From NCBI GenBank assembly GCA_965246765.1, contig CBDFFJ010000008.1, forward strand, positions 124,001 through 188,000: 64,000 nt of DNA, in the 5' to 3' direction. Position 1 is the first letter of the stretch. Each line of letters opens with the position of its first letter. A program made the translations under genes and the position numbers. The notes beneath the pieces were generated by a model. The model was not told the origin of the DNA and ran no database searches. It saw nothing but the letters and a program-made list of their open reading frames with translations. The stretch is from UBA1952 sp965246765 (GTDB lineage Bacteria; Bacteroidota; Bacteroidia; Chitinophagales; Chitinophagaceae). Shown here in pieces: positions 1 through 9,998 of the stretch.

Positions 1-2
1 GC

Positions 3-1700
3 TTCTGGTTTTCTAACGGCAACCATCACCATTACGGCAATGAGAAATTCATTCCCGAATGCCCGCCCGCATATTTTGAAAGCGTGCTTAATAATTGCGA
101 CAAGACAGCGCTTCCGCTGGCGGAGCCCTCGCAGCCTGTAACTGCCTTCTGGCAGCTCACAAGGCCGCTGTTTTATGATATGAATGTAGAGCCGAAAGTT
201 GTTGACCAGCGTCCTGGAATAGACAACGTAGCTGCGTCATCCAATAATTTTTATGAGGGCGTCACGCAGAAAGAAGTAGAAGACTATTATGCAAAATTTG
301 AAACCAAAGGCAATGCTCCCTCGTGGGGGCTGAACAGCAAGACGATCAAGGAAAACGGAGAGGTAAAGGAGCATATCTGGCGAAGCGGAGAGATGTATGG
401 GCCGGCTATACAAAAGATTATAGACTGGCTGGAAAGGGCGTCCACAGTAGCTGAAAATTCAAAACAGGCGCGCGCGCTACGCCTGCTTATTCAGTTTTAT
501 CAGACCGGCGACCTCAAAACATTTGACGACTACAGCATAGCCTGGGTAGAAGACGTTGATTCCCGCATTGACGTGGTGAACGGCTTTATAGAAGTGTACT
601 TAGACGCCATTGGAAAGAAGGGCTCTTTTGAAAGCTGCGTGTCTATTAAGGACCTGGAAGCTACCAAGCGGATATCGGCCATTGCTGCCAATGCGCAATG
701 GTTTGAGGACAACTCCCCGCTGATGCCGCAGCACAAGAAAAAAGAAGTGAAGGGAATCACTGCAAAGGCCATTACGGTGATTGTAGAGAGTGGGGATGCA
801 GCGCCGTCCACGCCGATCGGCATCAACCTGCCAAATGCAGACTGGATTCGTAAAGATCACGGCTCCAAGTCAGTTTCGCTGAGCAACATCATCTATTCCT
901 ACAACCAGGCGTCGGCCAAGGGCGGCGTGCTGGACGAGTTTGCCACGAATCCCGAAGTGCTGGCAAGGCTGAAGAAGTATGGCGCGCTTGCAGCAGACCT
1001 GCATACGGATATGCACGAGTGCATCGGACATGCATCCGGCCAGATCAACGAGGGTGTTGAGACGACGGACAAGACGCTGAAGAATTACGCCAGCACCCTG
1101 GAAGAAGCCCGTGCCGATCTTGTAGGTCTTTACTATGTGATGGACAAAAAACTGGTGGAAATCGGCGTGGCGCCTTCGCAGGAAGTAGGCAAGGCAGAGT
1201 ACGACAGCTACATGATGAATGGCCTGATGACCCAACTTACCCGCCTCAAGGCCGGCGACCAGCTGGAAGAGGCGCACATGCGCAACCGGGCGCTGAATGC
1301 CTATTGGGCATATCAGCAGGGTAAGAAAGACAACGTCGTGGAATTTATCAAGCGCAACGGAAAGACGTATGTGCAGGTGAATGATTACGATAAGCTACGT
1401 GCGCTTTTCGGCGAGCTGTTGCGCGAGATTCAGCGCATCAAGAGCGAAGGCGACTTCAAGGCAGGTCAGGCGCTGGTGGAAACCTATGGGGTGAAGGTGG
1501 ACCGGGAGCTGCATCAGGAAGTGCTGAACCGTTATTCAACACTCGGCGTGAAGCCCTATCGCGGCTTTATCCAGCCGCGCCTGACCCCGGTGATGAAGGG
1601 CAGCGAAATCACAGATATTAAGGTGGAATACCCGGCTAGCTTCTTTGACCAGATGATGGAATATGGCAAGAAGTATGCGTTTCTGCCGCTTGAGAACTAA
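3..1700 (+). CDS. Dipeptidyl peptidase III (M49 family), 5' truncated
   Basis: Zinc metallopeptidase that removes dipeptides from peptide N-termini. The reading frame is open from base 3, so the start lies outside the window; the first visible residues (FWFSNGNHHHYG) already match an internal conserved block of the family. The M49 zinc motif is HECIGH at 1014-1031, a six-residue HExxxH-type motif as in Bacteroidota DPP III, and the second motif EEARADL, which supplies the third zinc ligand, follows about 65 bases later. Stop at 1698-1700. The next gene starts 21 bases downstream on the same strand, so the two could be co-transcribed. Family assignment is firm; cellular location cannot be judged without the N-terminus. 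Confidence 0.95.
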   Translation, partial: FWFSNGNHHHYGNEKFIPECPPAYFESVLNNCDKTALPLAEPSQPVTAFWQLTRPLFYDMNVEPKVVDQRPGIDNVAASSNNFYEGVTQKEVEDYYAKFETKGNAPSWGLNSKTIKENGEVKEHIWRSGEMYGPAIQKIIDWLERASTVAENSKQARALRLLIQFYQTGDLKTFDDYSIAWVEDVDSRIDVVNGFIEVYLDAIGKKGSFESCVSIKDLEATKRISAIAANAQWFEDNSPLMPQHKKKEVKGITAKAITVIVESGDAAPSTPIGINLPNADWIRKDHGSKSVSLSNIIYSYNQASAKGGVLDEFATNPEVLARLKKYGALAADLHTDMHECIGHASGQINEGVETTDKTLKNYASTLEEARADLVGLYYVMDKKLVEIGVAPSQEVGKAEYDSYMMNGLMTQLTRLKAGDQLEEAHMRNRALNAYWAYQQGKKDNVVEFIKRNGKTYVQVNDYDKLRALFGELLREIQRIKSEGDFKAGQALVETYGVKVDRELHQEVLNRYSTLGVKPYRGFIQPRLTPVMKGSEITDIKVEYPASFFDQMMEYGKKYAFLPLEN

Positions 1701-1721
1701 GGTCATTAAAACTGCCGCAAA

Positions 1722-2867
1722 TTGCCGCACCGCATCATTGGCATCATCTGTACGTCCCCGGGCTGGGGTGGGTTGGAGTTGAATACCATCCGCCTTGTTG
1801 GCTGGCTGCGGGCGGAAGGCTGGAAGGTTCATCTGCTCACAGCAGGCGGCAGCCCTGTTCAGGAACATGCCGGCGATGTGCCGAACTCGGTTACTGCAAT
1901 TCGCGAAGAAGGACTGCCGGGCAAAGGCGGCCAGCTTCGTGCTGTTCACGCATGGGTGCGTCGCTACAAGATCCGGGTGCTGTTTGTGCCTTTCCGGAAG
2001 GACATCGCCGTGGCTTCGCTTTACAAGCGCTTTTACGACGGCGATATAGCGCTGGTATATCAGCAGCACATGCAGGTGGGCGTTCGCAAGCGTGACCTCA
2101 TCCATTCGCTGCGTTACGCAATGATTGACGTCTGGATTTCGCCGCTGCAATACCTTAAGGAAGAGACATTGCGGCTGACGCGGGTGCCGGAAGACAAGAT
2201 TGAAGTCATCCCCTTTGGCCTGGAGCTTGAGCGATTCGGAGAAAAATCCCTGACCAGAGAAGCGGCGAGGGCTGCGCTTAGCCTCCCGCATGACGCGTAC
2301 ATCATTGGCACCCTTGGCCGCTTAGATTCAAAAAAAAGGCAGGATCTTGTAATACGCGCACTGCGGCGGCTGCGTGAGTCGGGCCAGCGTGATGTGCACG
2401 TACTGCTGATGGGCAATGCAACACTCCATGAGGGCGACGCTTATACCCGCCAGCTTTCGTCGCTCATACGTGATGCGCAGCTTAGCAACTATGTCCATCT
2501 CCGGCCTTACGATGATGAGGTCATGCGCTTCTACCGCGCAATAGACGTGTTTGCGATGCCCTCGCTGGGTGAAACCTTCGGCATGGTGACGGTTGAGGCG
2601 ATGGCTGCCGGCGTTCCGGTTGTGGGAACTGATAAGGACGGCACCCGGGCAATACTGGAGCAAGGGAAGTATGGCTGGCTTTTTCCCAAGGATGATGCCG
2701 GAGCGTTTTGCAGTCAGATAGCGTCTGTGCGTGGCGGCACCGATACGGCTGAAAAGATCAAGGCCGCCCGTGAGGCAGCCTTGAGTACTTATTCTAAAGA
2801 AAAGATGGTGGCAGCAATCATTGCATTGCTGCTGGAGCTTATTGAAACGCCTATAGCAGCCGCTTGA
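1722..2867 (+). CDS. GT4-family glycosyltransferase
   Basis: Retaining GT-B fold glycosyltransferase of about 381 residues. The N-terminal acceptor domain opens with RIIGIICTSPGWGGLELNTI, and the C-terminal donor domain has the GT4 signature GETFGMVTVEAMAAGVPVVG with the EX7E-type acidic residues. The start is set to the TTG at 1722: an in-frame stop lies at 1707-1709, and no ATG exists before the conserved beta-strand. No signal peptide or membrane span, so a cytoplasmic enzyme acting on a cell-surface glycan precursor is likely; donor and acceptor are unknown. It converges on the GMC oxidoreductase gene with a 17-base tail-to-tail overlap. Confidence 0.85.
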   Translation: MPHRIIGIICTSPGWGGLELNTIRLVGWLRAEGWKVHLLTAGGSPVQEHAGDVPNSVTAIREEGLPGKGGQLRAVHAWVRRYKIRVLFVPFRKDIAVASLYKRFYDGDIALVYQQHMQVGVRKRDLIHSLRYAMIDVWISPLQYLKEETLRLTRVPEDKIEVIPFGLELERFGEKSLTREAARAALSLPHDAYIIGTLGRLDSKKRQDLVIRALRRLRESGQRDVHVLLMGNATLHEGDAYTRQLSSLIRDAQLSNYVHLRPYDDEVMRFYRAIDVFAMPSLGETFGMVTVEAMAAGVPVVGTDKDGTRAILEQGKYGWLFPKDDAGAFCSQIASVRGGTDTAEKIKAAREAALSTYSKEKMVAAIIALLLELIETPIAAA

Positions 2868-5190
2868 TGTAAGTATTAATCACGTTCTCGCTAAAGACGA
2901 CTGAGAAATTCTTAATTGCCATCAGGCTTTCCAGCTTTCCAGTGGTGTCCACTGCCTTCATGGTTGTCATCTGCGTTGCAAAATCGCTTGGGGCTATCTT
3001 CAGCATTCCTTTTCCTACTACGGCACCGCTTTCGTCTGTTCCTTCATAGACAGTGATGTAGAGCGTTGAAGTGTCTCCCCACAGGTCAAAGCCGCGGTCG
3101 TTCTCCACGCGCTTGTAACCGTCAAAGAAATAGCTGCGTCCGTCGCTGCCGGTAAGCTGCATCCGGTACTTCATCCGGAGCTTCTGCGGATCGTCCGCCA
3201 TTTTCTGAAAGAGATTGAACTGCCCCGAACTGACCATAAGTGGCTGCGCCGACAGCGCGGGAGCAATGACCGTTCCTGCTATTGTTCCTGCATGAGTTTC
3301 GTCCTTTCGGAAGCCGTTGATGTCTCCGGTCTTAATCGTAAGTGTGAACATGAATGGCGAGCCAGCCGCTTTTCCGGCATCGTAGCCGCGCTTGAAATCT
3401 TCTCCCTCACCCTTCGTGAAAAAGCCGCGCATGGTTTCCGTGAATTGCACAGCGGGAAAGTAGCCGACTTCAGGCAGCTGAATGCGGTTGTAGGTTTCAT
3501 CTTCTGTCAATCCAAGGTCTTGGATAATCAGTTTGCAGGCGCGCTCAGCCACAGCGGAGATTGTAAGGAGCGGGTTGGTGCCTACCGGTGTCGGCAGTAT
3601 TGCACCGTCCAGCACATAAAGGCCTCCGTGCGTACCTCCACCGCTCCCGTCAAACACATTTCCGGTATGATCTGTCACGCCGCTTGAAGCATCGTCGCCC
3701 ATGCAACATCCGCCCAAAGGGTGAACGGTCACCAGGTCGTAGCCCATCATTTTATTCCAGGTCGCATTTGGTATATAGGTGCCTCCAAGCGCTTTGGTAG
3801 CAGCTTCCATGGCATCGCTTGCCTTTTGGAAAATAGGTTGGCTGCCCACGCTCTTCCAGTTGATGTCCAGATGCCCGTTCTTATTCAGGCTCATCTCACC
3901 CGCGCCATCGTCGTTACTCATGATAAGGTAAGTCTGCGTATTGTTTGTGGCGCCTTTGTATGGCCCGCGCACCAGGCTCAGAAGCTCCCGGCCCTTTTCG
4001 TGCAGCTTATCCCATGCGCCGCTGTCTGTATCCTTGCCGGAAAGCCCGGCCAATGTCAGCAGGCTGGTATTGATGACGCTTACCAGCGGCCCGGGAATGC
4101 TGCCTTCCTCAAAGGTGAGGCCGTCTTCCAGCTTATGCTTGTTGCGCATGTCTATGATGCTGGTGATACAGGGGCCTACCGGGCCGAGGTCCGGATTCTG
4201 CGCGTGATCGCCCAATCCCATGCCTTTGATTTCCTCGTCGCAGTTGTAAGCAAAGCCAAGCATATCACCGTTTCCGGTAAAATGCTTCCCGAGCGCGGGA
4301 GATACGCTCAGACCCTTGTCGCGGGAGCGCATCATGATTTCTGTGCTGCCGAGGGAGCCGCCAGACACAACGCAGAGCTTTTTTGCGCGCACGAACATTG
4401 GCGACGCATCAAACTTCTGCCGCTCAGAGTGAAACACCTCAAAGTAAATGAGCCAGCCGTCGCCGGAGCGCTCTACATGGTTTACCGCCACGTTGCAAAA
4501 AATCTCCGCGCCATGGGCCACCGCATCAGGCAGGTAGTTCATGATGAGGGTGCTCTTCGCATGGTAGTTGCATCCTGTCACACAGTCGCCGCAGTTGATG
4601 CAATGATGCTGCTCATAGCCCACATTATTCAGGCCATCCTCAAAAGCTACATTGATGTCCGTGTAGCGCCAGGGCTCGCCCATTGCTTCCGCGCTTTTAC
4701 GCATAGCGGCCGCTTTCTTCAGTTCCGGATAGTTAGGCGTGCCGGCAGGGTAGGGCCGCGGCTTCAGCACATACCAGGCCTTGGCATAACCTTCGTCAAG
4801 GCTTGACATATTGTTGCGGATCGCCGAAGGCCATCGTGGGCTTTCAAATACCCGGGCCTCCGGGCGAATGGAGACATTCGCATTCACCAGGGAGGTGCCG
4901 CCGAGCCCGCAGCCTTTAAAAACGGAGATGTCTTCGCTGACATGGAAGTTGTAAAGGCCGTTTCCCTTAGCCTGCCGGTTATCCGCATTGATCTGCATCT
5001 CCTTAACCGCCTCGGAGAGATTAGACGGATAGTCGCCTGGCTGAAACTCCTTGCCTTTTTCCAGCAGGCAAACGGACAGGCCTCCCCGCGCAAAGCGCAT
5101 GGCTGCAATGGAGCCGCCGTAACCGCTGCCGATTATGACGGCGTCGTATTCCGGCTTGAGCTGGTCGATAGGGCGTGATAGTTTTCTCAT
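2851..5190 (-). CDS. GMC-family FAD oxidoreductase (cholesterol-oxidase-like) with Cys-rich motif
   Basis: A 779-residue flavoprotein. The dinucleotide-binding motif GSGYGGS is at residues 21-27. A CxxCxxCxxxC motif (C197, C200, C203, C207, in CINCGDCVTGCNYHAKSTL) resembles the four-cysteine motif seen in cholesterol-oxidase-like GMC proteins and could hold an iron-sulfur cluster. The C-terminal GMC motif HPLGGCCMG and LPTPVGTNPLLTISA follow. A further domain of about 190 residues without a firm name completes the protein. The start is the ATG at 5190, which overlaps the stop of the upstream gene in an ATGA junction; a longer open frame to 5316 is only overlap. Last gene of an operon with 5187-6980 and 7004-8005. 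Substrate unknown; a sterol, terpenoid or lipid alcohol is a guess. Confidence 0.85.
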   Translation of the reverse strand: MRKLSRPIDQLKPEYDAVIIGSGYGGSIAAMRFARGGLSVCLLEKGKEFQPGDYPSNLSEAVKEMQINADNRQAKGNGLYNFHVSEDISVFKGCGLGGTSLVNANVSIRPEARVFESPRWPSAIRNNMSSLDEGYAKAWYVLKPRPYPAGTPNYPELKKAAAMRKSAEAMGEPWRYTDINVAFEDGLNNVGYEQHHCINCGDCVTGCNYHAKSTLIMNYLPDAVAHGAEIFCNVAVNHVERSGDGWLIYFEVFHSERQKFDASPMFVRAKKLCVVSGGSLGSTEIMMRSRDKGLSVSPALGKHFTGNGDMLGFAYNCDEEIKGMGLGDHAQNPDLGPVGPCITSIIDMRNKHKLEDGLTFEEGSIPGPLVSVINTSLLTLAGLSGKDTDSGAWDKLHEKGRELLSLVRGPYKGATNNTQTYLIMSNDDGAGEMSLNKNGHLDINWKSVGSQPIFQKASDAMEAATKALGGTYIPNATWNKMMGYDLVTVHPLGGCCMGDDASSGVTDHTGNVFDGSGGGTHGGLYVLDGAILPTPVGTNPLLTISAVAERACKLIIQDLGLTEDETYNRIQLPEVGYFPAVQFTETMRGFFTKGEGEDFKRGYDAGKAAGSPFMFTLTIKTGDINGFRKDETHAGTIAGTVIAPALSAQPLMVSSGQFNLFQKMADDPQKLRMKYRMQLTGSDGRSYFFDGYKRVENDRGFDLWGDTSTLYITVYEGTDESGAVVGKGMLKIAPSDFATQMTTMKAVDTTGKLESLMAIKNFSVVFSENVINTYIKRLL

Positions 5191-6980
5191 AGCTTGTTGT
5201 TGAGGATTTTGATGGGTGGCTCGATAAGAAATGGCTGAGGCTCTTCGTCGCCGGTAAAAGCGTAGCGGCTGTCCGACGGAACAAGCGGATCCGCTTTGGG
5301 CGGCACGGTGGTCCATTTGCGTGGCACGCGGCGGATGCCGATAGGATAAATGGTGACACCGTCTTTATGCACGTGCAGCCGAAGGAAATTTTTGTAATCC
5401 TCACTGGCGAAGGAAGAGGAGGCTTCGTTGATGTGCATCCCAAAAAGACGGTTAGTCAGGAAGAGATACTTGCCGAACAGGAAGGCCGATGCGATACCTC
5501 CGGCAGCGCAGATTCCGGCAACCCAAAGCGCCTTTTCCCACCAGTGCATGTGCATGCAATCGCTGCAAAGGGGATAGCGGCCTATGAAGTACATCGCGAG
5601 ATAGATGATGGTAATATGCAGCAGCCCGTGTAGTCCGCCCGCAAGCTTGGTCCAGCGCGACATCACCTTGGTATCGGTGAACGAATAGAAGCCAGAGCCC
5701 AGCAGAATCGTGAGCAGCAGAACGCCCGGACTTTTGATCAACATCAGGCCGGTATGCATCAGGAAATTGCCGACCGAGCCTACATTATCGTTCATCGTGC
5801 GCAGGTATTCGTAGTTCGTATTGCGCAGGATGGCAAAAAACACGAGGTAGATGCAGATCAGAAGCGAAGTGAACATCCTGTTCTTCCAGGGAAAGGCGAA
5901 ATTCCGCCACATCAGGCCTTTGCTTTCGGTCTTTGCCGGAAAGGTTGTCTGGAGATGGACATCACCGCTTTCCACCGCCTTCAGGCAGTCCGGGAGGTTG
6001 TGCGTCTCATGGAGAAAGCCGCCGCCGCCGCCGGCTGTGATGTACTGGTGGCCTCCTTTGTCTCCCTGCTGCTGGTAGCGGGCGTAGTGATGCAGATCTC
6101 CCGTCAGCGTTGCTGCAAGCTTAAAGGATTTGCTGTGTCGCCCGTCTTTATTGCGGATGTAGTTGTCTGAAAAAAACTTCAGCTTCGCGAAAGACCGGTC
6201 GCCTTTTAGGAGCTCGCGATAGACCCATGCCGGCTCGGCAGTGATGAGGATTACTTTATCGCCCTCCTGCATCTTGGTCTCAGCGATCTCGCGGAAGTAT
6301 TTCAGTTGGGGCTGGTCAATGTCCGAGTTAAGCTGGATGTCCGTGGCCCATATCCAGTAGCGGTTGGGCAGTGGCAGCGCGAAATACGAACGATGCTGCT
6401 TTGTGCTCCAGATGCCAATCCAGCGCTTCTGGCAAAAAAGCTTGATGAAGTTGCCTAAGCCGTCGTACCAATCGTGATTGCCAGGTATCGCGTACATATG
6501 CGGGCGGGCATCGCCTGTCACATCCGCTTCATTTTTGTCAGCCGCGGCCGCACCAAACGGCACCTTAAACTTATCTGTATAAGCCTCAATGGTCGGAAAG
6601 GGGTAAACCTCGTCGCCACCGAATATGAGGATTCGGGCGCGTGGCGTTATCTTCTCCTGCGCCTGTCCGTCCTCATCAGTCCAGCTGAGCTTAATGTCTT
6701 TTTTTGCAACGCATTTGGCTATCGCATAAGCTGCATTGAACCCGTCGCCGGTATCGTTCACCACATCTACCCAGATGTCGTCCTTGCCGTTGCAGTACGC
6801 GTCTTCCAGACTTTTCCACTCCTTGTCGTCAAGATTATCATCCAGAGCCGCCTGTATCTCGCGCCGGTCGGCATAGTTGCCGAAGGTGCCGGAAATCATG
6901 GCCTTCAGGCCAATGTTGAGCAGCATGCGCGGCTCATACCAGTTGGTCATTGGTGCCTGAACGTACTTTTCTTTTTTCAT
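5187..6980 (-). CDS. Membrane-anchored metallophosphoesterase
   Basis: A 597-residue protein with an N-terminal calcineurin-like phosphoesterase domain and a membrane part. Visible metal-binding blocks are NDTGDGF (about residue 75), GGDEVYP, GNHDWYDG and GDLHHYAR, in the usual order D-GD-GNH(D/E)-(G)xH. About four hydrophobic spans follow between roughly residues 365 and 515, and a short soluble tail ends the chain. It has no classical signal peptide. It sits between the alpha/beta hydrolase gene (gap 23 bases) and the GMC oxidoreductase gene (4-base overlap), which implies one transcript and a shared pathway. Substrate unknown. Confidence 0.85.
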   Translation of the reverse strand: MKKEKYVQAPMTNWYEPRMLLNIGLKAMISGTFGNYADRREIQAALDDNLDDKEWKSLEDAYCNGKDDIWVDVVNDTGDGFNAAYAIAKCVAKKDIKLSWTDEDGQAQEKITPRARILIFGGDEVYPFPTIEAYTDKFKVPFGAAAADKNEADVTGDARPHMYAIPGNHDWYDGLGNFIKLFCQKRWIGIWSTKQHRSYFALPLPNRYWIWATDIQLNSDIDQPQLKYFREIAETKMQEGDKVILITAEPAWVYRELLKGDRSFAKLKFFSDNYIRNKDGRHSKSFKLAATLTGDLHHYARYQQQGDKGGHQYITAGGGGGFLHETHNLPDCLKAVESGDVHLQTTFPAKTESKGLMWRNFAFPWKNRMFTSLLICIYLVFFAILRNTNYEYLRTMNDNVGSVGNFLMHTGLMLIKSPGVLLLTILLGSGFYSFTDTKVMSRWTKLAGGLHGLLHITIIYLAMYFIGRYPLCSDCMHMHWWEKALWVAGICAAGGIASAFLFGKYLFLTNRLFGMHINEASSSFASEDYKNFLRLHVHKDGVTIYPIGIRRVPRKWTTVPPKADPLVPSDSRYAFTGDEEPQPFLIEPPIKILNNKL

Positions 6981-7003
6981 GATAAGGCTTTGAAATGTTG
7001 GAC

Positions 7004-8005
7004 TCAGGCGTTTAGCTCGCGGACAATCGTCGGGAATATGTCTTTATGGGCCTGCTTGCCAAGGAAGATGTCCAGATGACTGTAATTATCCCACTGGTGC
7101 AGCTTGTGGTAGCCACCACGCTGTGCGTCCATGTAGCGGAAGCTTTCTTCCTGGCTTTCATTGCGAAAGCATTTGTTGCGCTTGCCGGCAGTGAATACAA
7201 AACGCGCGTTCGTTTTTGGCGGCGCGGCGAGGTAATTGGCGGAGCCATCTTTAGACACCAGCGCCCCGGCAGCCACGCACTTGCGGATGTGCCGGAAAAA
7301 GCTAAGCGGCACCGCACCAAACTCGTTCCGTATCCATTCCTTGGTTTCGCTGCTCAGATTGTCCAGTTCCCAAAGCGCAGCGAAGCCGGCGCCATAAGTA
7401 AAGCTCACCATCTTGCCCACTGTTGTATCGTCCTCATGGTGTGTCAGCTTTACCACGCCCCGCAGGAACTTTGCAAACAGAGTCGGTGCATCGTCGCCCC
7501 AATGCGGGTTCAGATAGTGCGTAACAGGCTTTAGAATCGGCACAAAGGCCTTTAGCTTAAAGCCCGACCATGAAGGCACGACGGGATGCAGGGAAACGGC
7601 ATTACTTACAATCGTGCTTACCTGAGGCACAAGCCCTTTAATGGCAGAAAGCGCAAAGGAGGTAGATCCCTGGCAATGAATGATGGCCTTAATGCTATCT
7701 GCGCCTGTTTGCCGGCAGACTTCTTCCACGGCTGCAGGATGATCATTCTCCGCCACTATGTCCAAATCCCACTCATTGGCCGGGCATTCTATAGAGCCGC
7801 GCCAGTTTTCCAGCCACACGTCGTAGCCTTCCTCGCGCAGCACCTGTACCAGGTTTTTCTCATTGGGCGGATTGAAGATATTGCCCCGCACGCCTGCGCC
7901 GTGCACCAGCAGGACGGCCCCTTTCGTGGCGCTCTGCCAGCCATCGGCGCGTTGCAGCTTGCAGGCAAAACCGTCGCGTGCGGTAAAGGGATAGGTCTGA
8001 AACAT
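7004..8005 (-). CDS. Alpha/beta hydrolase with cysteine at the nucleophile position
   Basis: A 333-residue alpha/beta-hydrolase-fold protein, probably the first gene of the operon with the metallophosphoesterase and the GMC oxidoreductase. The oxyanion-hole strand is AVLLVHGAGVRG. The nucleophile elbow reads IIHCQGST, so the position normally held by Ser in GxSxG carries Cys. The likely catalytic His is in YSHLDIF near the C-terminus. Fusions of GMC oxidoreductases with similar hydrolases are known in other bacteria, which supports a joint function in lipid or sterol-like substrate turnover (inference). Starts with ATG at 8005; the divergent gap to 8182 probably holds promoters for both directions. 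Confidence 0.8.
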   Translation of the reverse strand: MFQTYPFTARDGFACKLQRADGWQSATKGAVLLVHGAGVRGNIFNPPNEKNLVQVLREEGYDVWLENWRGSIECPANEWDLDIVAENDHPAAVEEVCRQTGADSIKAIIHCQGSTSFALSAIKGLVPQVSTIVSNAVSLHPVVPSWSGFKLKAFVPILKPVTHYLNPHWGDDAPTLFAKFLRGVVKLTHHEDDTTVGKMVSFTYGAGFAALWELDNLSSETKEWIRNEFGAVPLSFFRHIRKCVAAGALVSKDGSANYLAAPPKTNARFVFTAGKRNKCFRNESQEESFRYMDAQRGGYHKLHQWDNYSHLDIFLGKQAHKDIFPTIVRELNA

Positions 8006-8181
8006 CGCGGCTTATTGAATTAAAGTCCCGGTGAAGATAAAAATGAGATGATGCAAAACAAATCACCAAACATTTGCAGTTATCAAGCGGGACAAGCTTA
8101 TAATTATGTTCAAATCAACATGAAAGCATATTGCGCGCAGCCGATATTTGCCCGATCTTGCCGGCAATATTTCTTTTCAAT

Positions 8182-9831
8182 ATGCGCAACATCCTTCTGA
8201 TTATAGTATCGCTTTTTTTCCTGCGCACCGCATATGGTCAGGATGCTCCATCCGTAGAAATAAGCGCGCCCTTCAAAACGGCGGATTGCTATCGTTCCAA
8301 AGTGTTTTTATGCGCCAACGGCAATACCTTTCTGTTCAACTTTAAAGCAGCGGGCTGCGAGTATTTTTTGTTTGGCAAGGATAGAAAGCTGATAAAGCGG
8401 GGAGGTCTTACGGGAAAGATGGCCTCCTGCTCTGGCGCAAACCAAAGTGTGATACCGCTCATGTATGAACTGGACGGGAATATTGTGTGCTTTATTCAGC
8501 AGCAAATTGACCGCAGGCCTGCGGTATCAAGGGCGCTCATCAGTACCGTTGACGCAACCACCTCAAAAGATACACAGCTTGCCATACTCGCCAGGCATGG
8601 CGCGATGAGCGCTTTCGCCACCGAATTGGGCGGTGTGGCCAACCGGGTGGAAGTAGCACGAAACCGTGAGGCCGGCGGCTATGCCGTGATACGTGAGGAC
8701 GGATTGCAGGACGATGTAGCTAATGGGCTTATTGTTGATCTGTACAACAGGAAACATGAGAAAACCGGGACATACGCCTACAAAAAATTGACTGCGGACG
8801 CCAAATACCAGCATTACATAGACGCGGATTTTAAGGGCAATGACCTGCTGCTCTGCACGCATGAGTTTACCACACGCTCCAAAGGCGTTGAGCAAAGCCA
8901 CCTGGTTTTGACCCGGATTAGCCCGGATGGCCAGGTGAAGCAGCAAAAGAACTTACCCCTTGAAGTAGCCAACAAAGACTTTGAAACGAACATAAGATAC
9001 CTGCCAAAGGCTGACCGCCTGATGGTGCTTTATATGGAGCCGGATGGCCATTACAAGGGAGGCCCCTTCCGTTATGTCATAAACATGACCGCGCTAAAGG
9101 GAACAGACTTTGAAAAGATTTATTCTCAGCCGGTTGAAATGGCGCAAGTGGAAAACGTAAAAGCAGGCGTTTGTCAAAGCTCAAAAACTTTTAAAGGCTC
9201 CGTTTTCAGCTGGTTTCCCAATGAGCGGGGAGGTATGAGCATCGTGCTCAGCGAACGGGAAATACAGACCCAATCCAGCGAGCGCAGCAATAGTATATTA
9301 GGACCAAGAGTTTCGTCATCGCAGTCTTACAGGGACGCAGGCGTAATAAAATACGACGAGAATGGCAAGCCTTATGAAGCAGTCTATCACCCATTCTTTA
9401 TTGATGCCGCAGGGCCTGCCATGCCCATAGCCGGCGAAGAATATTCGCGACCCATTGCCTGCGGCGGCAGCGGTAAATCCATGTACCTTGACTGGAGTAT
9501 AAGCGCCGAAGCCTGGCTTTGCAACTATATCCATACCCCGGAGCACGATTACTTCATCCGCAATTATCCCCACAATTCATTTGACGATGAGCCTTGCAGT
9601 TCTATAAGCGTGCTAACCGCCTGGAAAACATCGGCAGCCCTCTACACTGTCAGCCCTAAAGATGCCCGGCGGGATTTTCTCTGGGCCAAAGCGCAGGAAA
9701 AAGACGACTACCATGCAATTATGACAGGCGCTTCTGACTATGACGCCAGGACGCAAACGTTCGGCACCGTCTTGCTGGAAGCCAATGGTAAAGAAATGAT
9801 TCTGCATCTTGGCTGGATACATCTCCCATAG
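8182..9831 (+). CDS. Secreted protein of unknown function
   Basis: About 549 residues starting MRNILLIIVSLFFLRTAYGQ, a clear Sec signal peptide with a likely SpI site after AYG. This start (8182) is preferred over an upstream in-frame start at 8131 because it gives a proper signal peptide. The mature part has many beta-strand-like segments (for example NKDFETNIRYLPKADRLMVLYME), without a motif I recognise and without a T9SS tail or lipobox. Probably periplasmic or surface exposed. It stands alone, divergent from the GMC operon. Confidence 0.75.
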   Translation: MRNILLIIVSLFFLRTAYGQDAPSVEISAPFKTADCYRSKVFLCANGNTFLFNFKAAGCEYFLFGKDRKLIKRGGLTGKMASCSGANQSVIPLMYELDGNIVCFIQQQIDRRPAVSRALISTVDATTSKDTQLAILARHGAMSAFATELGGVANRVEVARNREAGGYAVIREDGLQDDVANGLIVDLYNRKHEKTGTYAYKKLTADAKYQHYIDADFKGNDLLLCTHEFTTRSKGVEQSHLVLTRISPDGQVKQQKNLPLEVANKDFETNIRYLPKADRLMVLYMEPDGHYKGGPFRYVINMTALKGTDFEKIYSQPVEMAQVENVKAGVCQSSKTFKGSVFSWFPNERGGMSIVLSEREIQTQSSERSNSILGPRVSSSQSYRDAGVIKYDENGKPYEAVYHPFFIDAAGPAMPIAGEEYSRPIACGGSGKSMYLDWSISAEAWLCNYIHTPEHDYFIRNYPHNSFDDEPCSSISVLTAWKTSAALYTVSPKDARRDFLWAKAQEKDDYHAIMTGASDYDARTQTFGTVLLEANGKEMILHLGWIHLP

Positions 9832-9998
9832 TACAGTGTTCTGACATAGCGATTTGCGCGCGGCAGGCGCAATAGACCATTTCTTCTTTTGAAATGACGC
9901 AGCATTGCGCGGCCAGAGGGCGTCCGCCTTCTATAGCCATATAACTGCCAGACTCATTTACAGGTGCGGCTTTTGCCTGTCAGGTATAAACTTAGCTA
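9832..9998. other. Short intergenic region before the pirin gene
   Basis: I see no gene, hairpin or clear promoter in these 167 bases. The open frame that extends upstream of the pirin gene here (from 9905) is in a different frame from the pirin N-terminus and is an artefact of the frameshift described for the next entry. Confidence 0.4.

Noticed and set aside
1536..2291. Open frame of 251 codons on the minus strand over the M49 and glycosyltransferase genes
   Set aside because: Covers parts of two well-supported plus-strand genes and has no protein signature.
3721..4806. Open frame of 361 codons on the plus strand
   Set aside because: It lies fully antisense to the GMC oxidoreductase gene, whose motifs are clear; the frame is a by-product of G+C-rich codon use.
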